DNA of 6,382 nucleotides, taken from the NCBI GenBank assembly GCA_041487355.1, contig JBGPND010000262.1, forward strand, positions 1 through 6,382. The letters are read 5' to 3'. Below the pieces are notes generated by a model. That model ran no database searches and was not told the origin of the DNA. It saw only the letters and a program-made list of their open reading frames with translations. A program made the position numbers and the translations under genes. The stretch comes from JAMXLO01 sp041487355 (GTDB taxonomy: Bacteria > Pseudomonadota > Alphaproteobacteria > Acetobacterales > Acetobacteraceae). This document shows, in pieces, positions 4,899 through 6,382 of this stretch (positions within the stretch are counted from its first letter, which is position 1; every line of letters begins with the position of its first letter).

Positions 4899-6382
4899 AT
4901 GCAGCGCCGAAACTTCCTGGTTTCCGCCGCCGCCGCGCTTGCCATGCCTGCCATCGCCCGCGGCGAAGCCAGCCAGGTGCTGAAATTCGTGCCGCAGGCG
5001 GATCTGGCCGTGCTCGATCCCGTGTGGACCACGACCTACCAGTCGCGCGACCATGGCTTCCTGGTGTTCGACACGCTGTTCGGCCTGGACAGCAGGTTCA
5101 AGCCAGCGCCGCAGATGGCCGAAGGCGCGGTCAGCGAGAACGACGGCAAGACCTGGCGCATCACGCTGCGACCCGACCTGATGTTCCACGACGACACCCA
5201 GGTACTGGCGCGCGACTGCGTGGCGAGCATCCGCCGCTGGGGCGCGCGTGACGGATTCGGCCAGGCGCTGATGGCCGCCACCGACGAGATCAGCGCGCCG
5301 GACGACAAGACCATCGTGTTCCGCCTGAAATATCCGTTCCCGCTGCTGCCCGACGCGCTGGCCAAGACGCCGCCGAGCATGTGCCCGATCATGCCGGAGC
5401 GGCTGGCCACGACCGATCCGTACAAGCAGGTCACCGAGATGGTCGGCAGCGGCCCGTATCGTTACAAGGCCGACGAACGCGTTGCCGGCTCGCTCGTGGT
5501 CTACCAGCGCAACGCGAAATACGTGCCGCGCCCGAACGGCACGCCGGACGGTACCACCGGCCCGAAGATCGCCTATATCGACCGCATCGAGTGGCACATC
5601 ATTCCCGATCCCGGCACGGTCGCGGCCGCCGTGCAGCGCGGCGAGATCGACTGGTGGCTGGTGCCGCAGGCCGACCTGCTGCCGCTATTGCGCAAGCAGC
5701 GCAACGTGAAGGTGGAGAACATCGTTCCCACCGGCTTCGTCGCGACGATGCGCTTCAATCAGCTCAATCCGCCCTTCGACAATCCCGCGATCCGCCGCGC
5801 ATTGCTCGGCGCGGTGCAGCAGTCCGACTACATGATCGGCATGGTCGGCACCGACGAGGAACTGTGGCGCGTGCCGTGCGGCATATTCACCCCCAACACG
5901 CCGCTCGCCACCGATGCCGGGATGGAGGTGCTCACCAGCAAGCGCGACCTCGCCAAGGTCAAGCGCGATCTGGCAGCCGCTGGCTACAAGGGCGAGAAAG
6001 TCGTGGTGCTGACGCCGACCGACATCGCCTCGGCCAAGGCGCTCGCCGACATCACGGCCGACACGCTGCGCCACGCCGGCATGAACGTCGACGCGCAGGC
6101 GATGGATTGGGCAACCCTGGTCGGGCGCCGCGTCAAGACGGAGCCGGTGGAGCAGGGCGGCTGGAGCATCTTCCACACAAGCTGGAGCGGGCTCGACATG
6201 ATCAATCCCGCCGGCCACATCTTCCTGCGGGGCAACGGCAAGGCGGCCGCGCCCGGCTGGCCGACGAGTTCGAAAATCGAGGAACTGCGCGATGCCTGGT
6301 TCAAGGCAGCGGACCTCGCCGCGCAACAGGCGCTGGCGCGCGCGCTGCAACTGCAGGCATTCCAGGACGTGCCGTACATCCC
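4899..6382 (+). CDS. ABC transporter substrate-binding protein, family 5 (peptide/opine/nickel type), C-terminus cut off by the window
   Basis: The frame is open for 494 complete codons and runs off the right edge with no stop; family members are near 500-540 residues, so only a short C-terminal piece is missing. Residues 1-20 form a Tat-like signal, QRRNFLVSAAAALAMPAIA, with the twin arginines at 3-4 and likely cleavage after A20, so it should be exported to the periplasm. The mature part is a typical SBP_bac_5 (DppA/OppA) domain: AEGAVSENDGKTWRITLRPD (74-93), FHDDTQVLARDCVASIRRW (96-114), GSGPYRY (183-189), and FNQLNPPFDNPAIRRAL (286-302). It should deliver an unknown peptide or small solute to a membrane permease, whose genes would be expected downstream but lie outside the window. 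In the segment after FHD, G.PVTA is more usual than TQVLA. Substrate cannot be predicted. It has its own strong ribosome binding site. Confidence 0.9.
   Translation, partial: MQRRNFLVSAAAALAMPAIARGEASQVLKFVPQADLAVLDPVWTTTYQSRDHGFLVFDTLFGLDSRFKPAPQMAEGAVSENDGKTWRITLRPDLMFHDDTQVLARDCVASIRRWGARDGFGQALMAATDEISAPDDKTIVFRLKYPFPLLPDALAKTPPSMCPIMPERLATTDPYKQVTEMVGSGPYRYKADERVAGSLVVYQRNAKYVPRPNGTPDGTTGPKIAYIDRIEWHIIPDPGTVAAAVQRGEIDWWLVPQADLLPLLRKQRNVKVENIVPTGFVATMRFNQLNPPFDNPAIRRALLGAVQQSDYMIGMVGTDEELWRVPCGIFTPNTPLATDAGMEVLTSKRDLAKVKRDLAAAGYKGEKVVVLTPTDIASAKALADITADTLRHAGMNVDAQAMDWATLVGRRVKTEPVEQGGWSIFHTSWSGLDMINPAGHIFLRGNGKAAAPGWPTSSKIEELRDAWFKAADLAAQQALARALQLQAFQDVPYI

Noticed and set aside
4572..5597. 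Long minus-strand open frame across the DinB-like and transporter genes
   Set aside because: It spans two genes and their gap on the opposite strand, and its translation is the low-complexity Arg/Ala-rich type typical of antisense frames in high-GC DNA.
5685..6350. Minus-strand open frame opposite the substrate-binding protein
   Set aside because: The plus-strand frame has a Tat signal, a strong ribosome binding site and the family-5 domain. This one shows no family resemblance.

Overview
This is high-GC DNA with compact, codon-biased genes. It also carries interspersed palindromes of the kind scattered through alphaproteobacterial genomes (GGCCGGGTCRAGCCCGGCC-type units and a TGTCATTGCGA...TCGCAATGACA element). 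An alphaproteobacterium, perhaps in the Rhodospirillales/Acetobacteraceae range, is the best guess. No rRNA, tRNA or marker protein pins this down. No CRISPR array, phage gene or transposase gene is visible.

Layout, left to right. Positions 1-171 hold no recognisable gene, only one palindromic repeat and some short direct repeats. Two minus-strand genes follow: a cytoplasmic DsbA/FrnE-like thiol oxidoreductase (172-840, GTG start) and, upstream of it in the direction of transcription, a phytanoyl-CoA dioxygenase-family Fe(II)/2-oxoglutarate enzyme (894-2132, TTG start). The second protein has two N-terminal copies of a repeat better known from glycosyltransferases and large surface proteins. 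Facing away from it, across 81 bp, is the wreck of a LigE/beta-etherase-like glutathione S-transferase (2214-2433). Its start, ribosome binding site and C-terminus survive, but the centre is deleted and the frame is broken. Next comes a nested repeat structure (2451-2685): a 107-bp element with 18-bp terminal inverted repeats sits inside an interspersed palindrome and is flanked by 11-bp direct repeats.

The right half starts with a divergent pair only 45 bp apart: a YjbQ/UPF0047 protein on the minus strand (2697-3113) and a PaaE-type ferredoxin-NAD(P)H reductase on the plus strand (3159-4229). A DinB/YfiT-like putative metal-binding protein follows 33 bp later (4263-4826) and is probably co-transcribed with paaE. 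The window ends inside a Tat-exported, family-5 ABC-transporter substrate-binding protein (4899 to the edge), which has its own strong ribosome binding site.

Most of this is ordinary metabolic and accessory content. I see no convincing new multi-gene system. The observations most worth following are the nested insertion in 2451-2685, for which an uninterrupted relative of the target lies at 63-85, the unusual domain make-up of the dioxygenase, and the decayed GST beside it.
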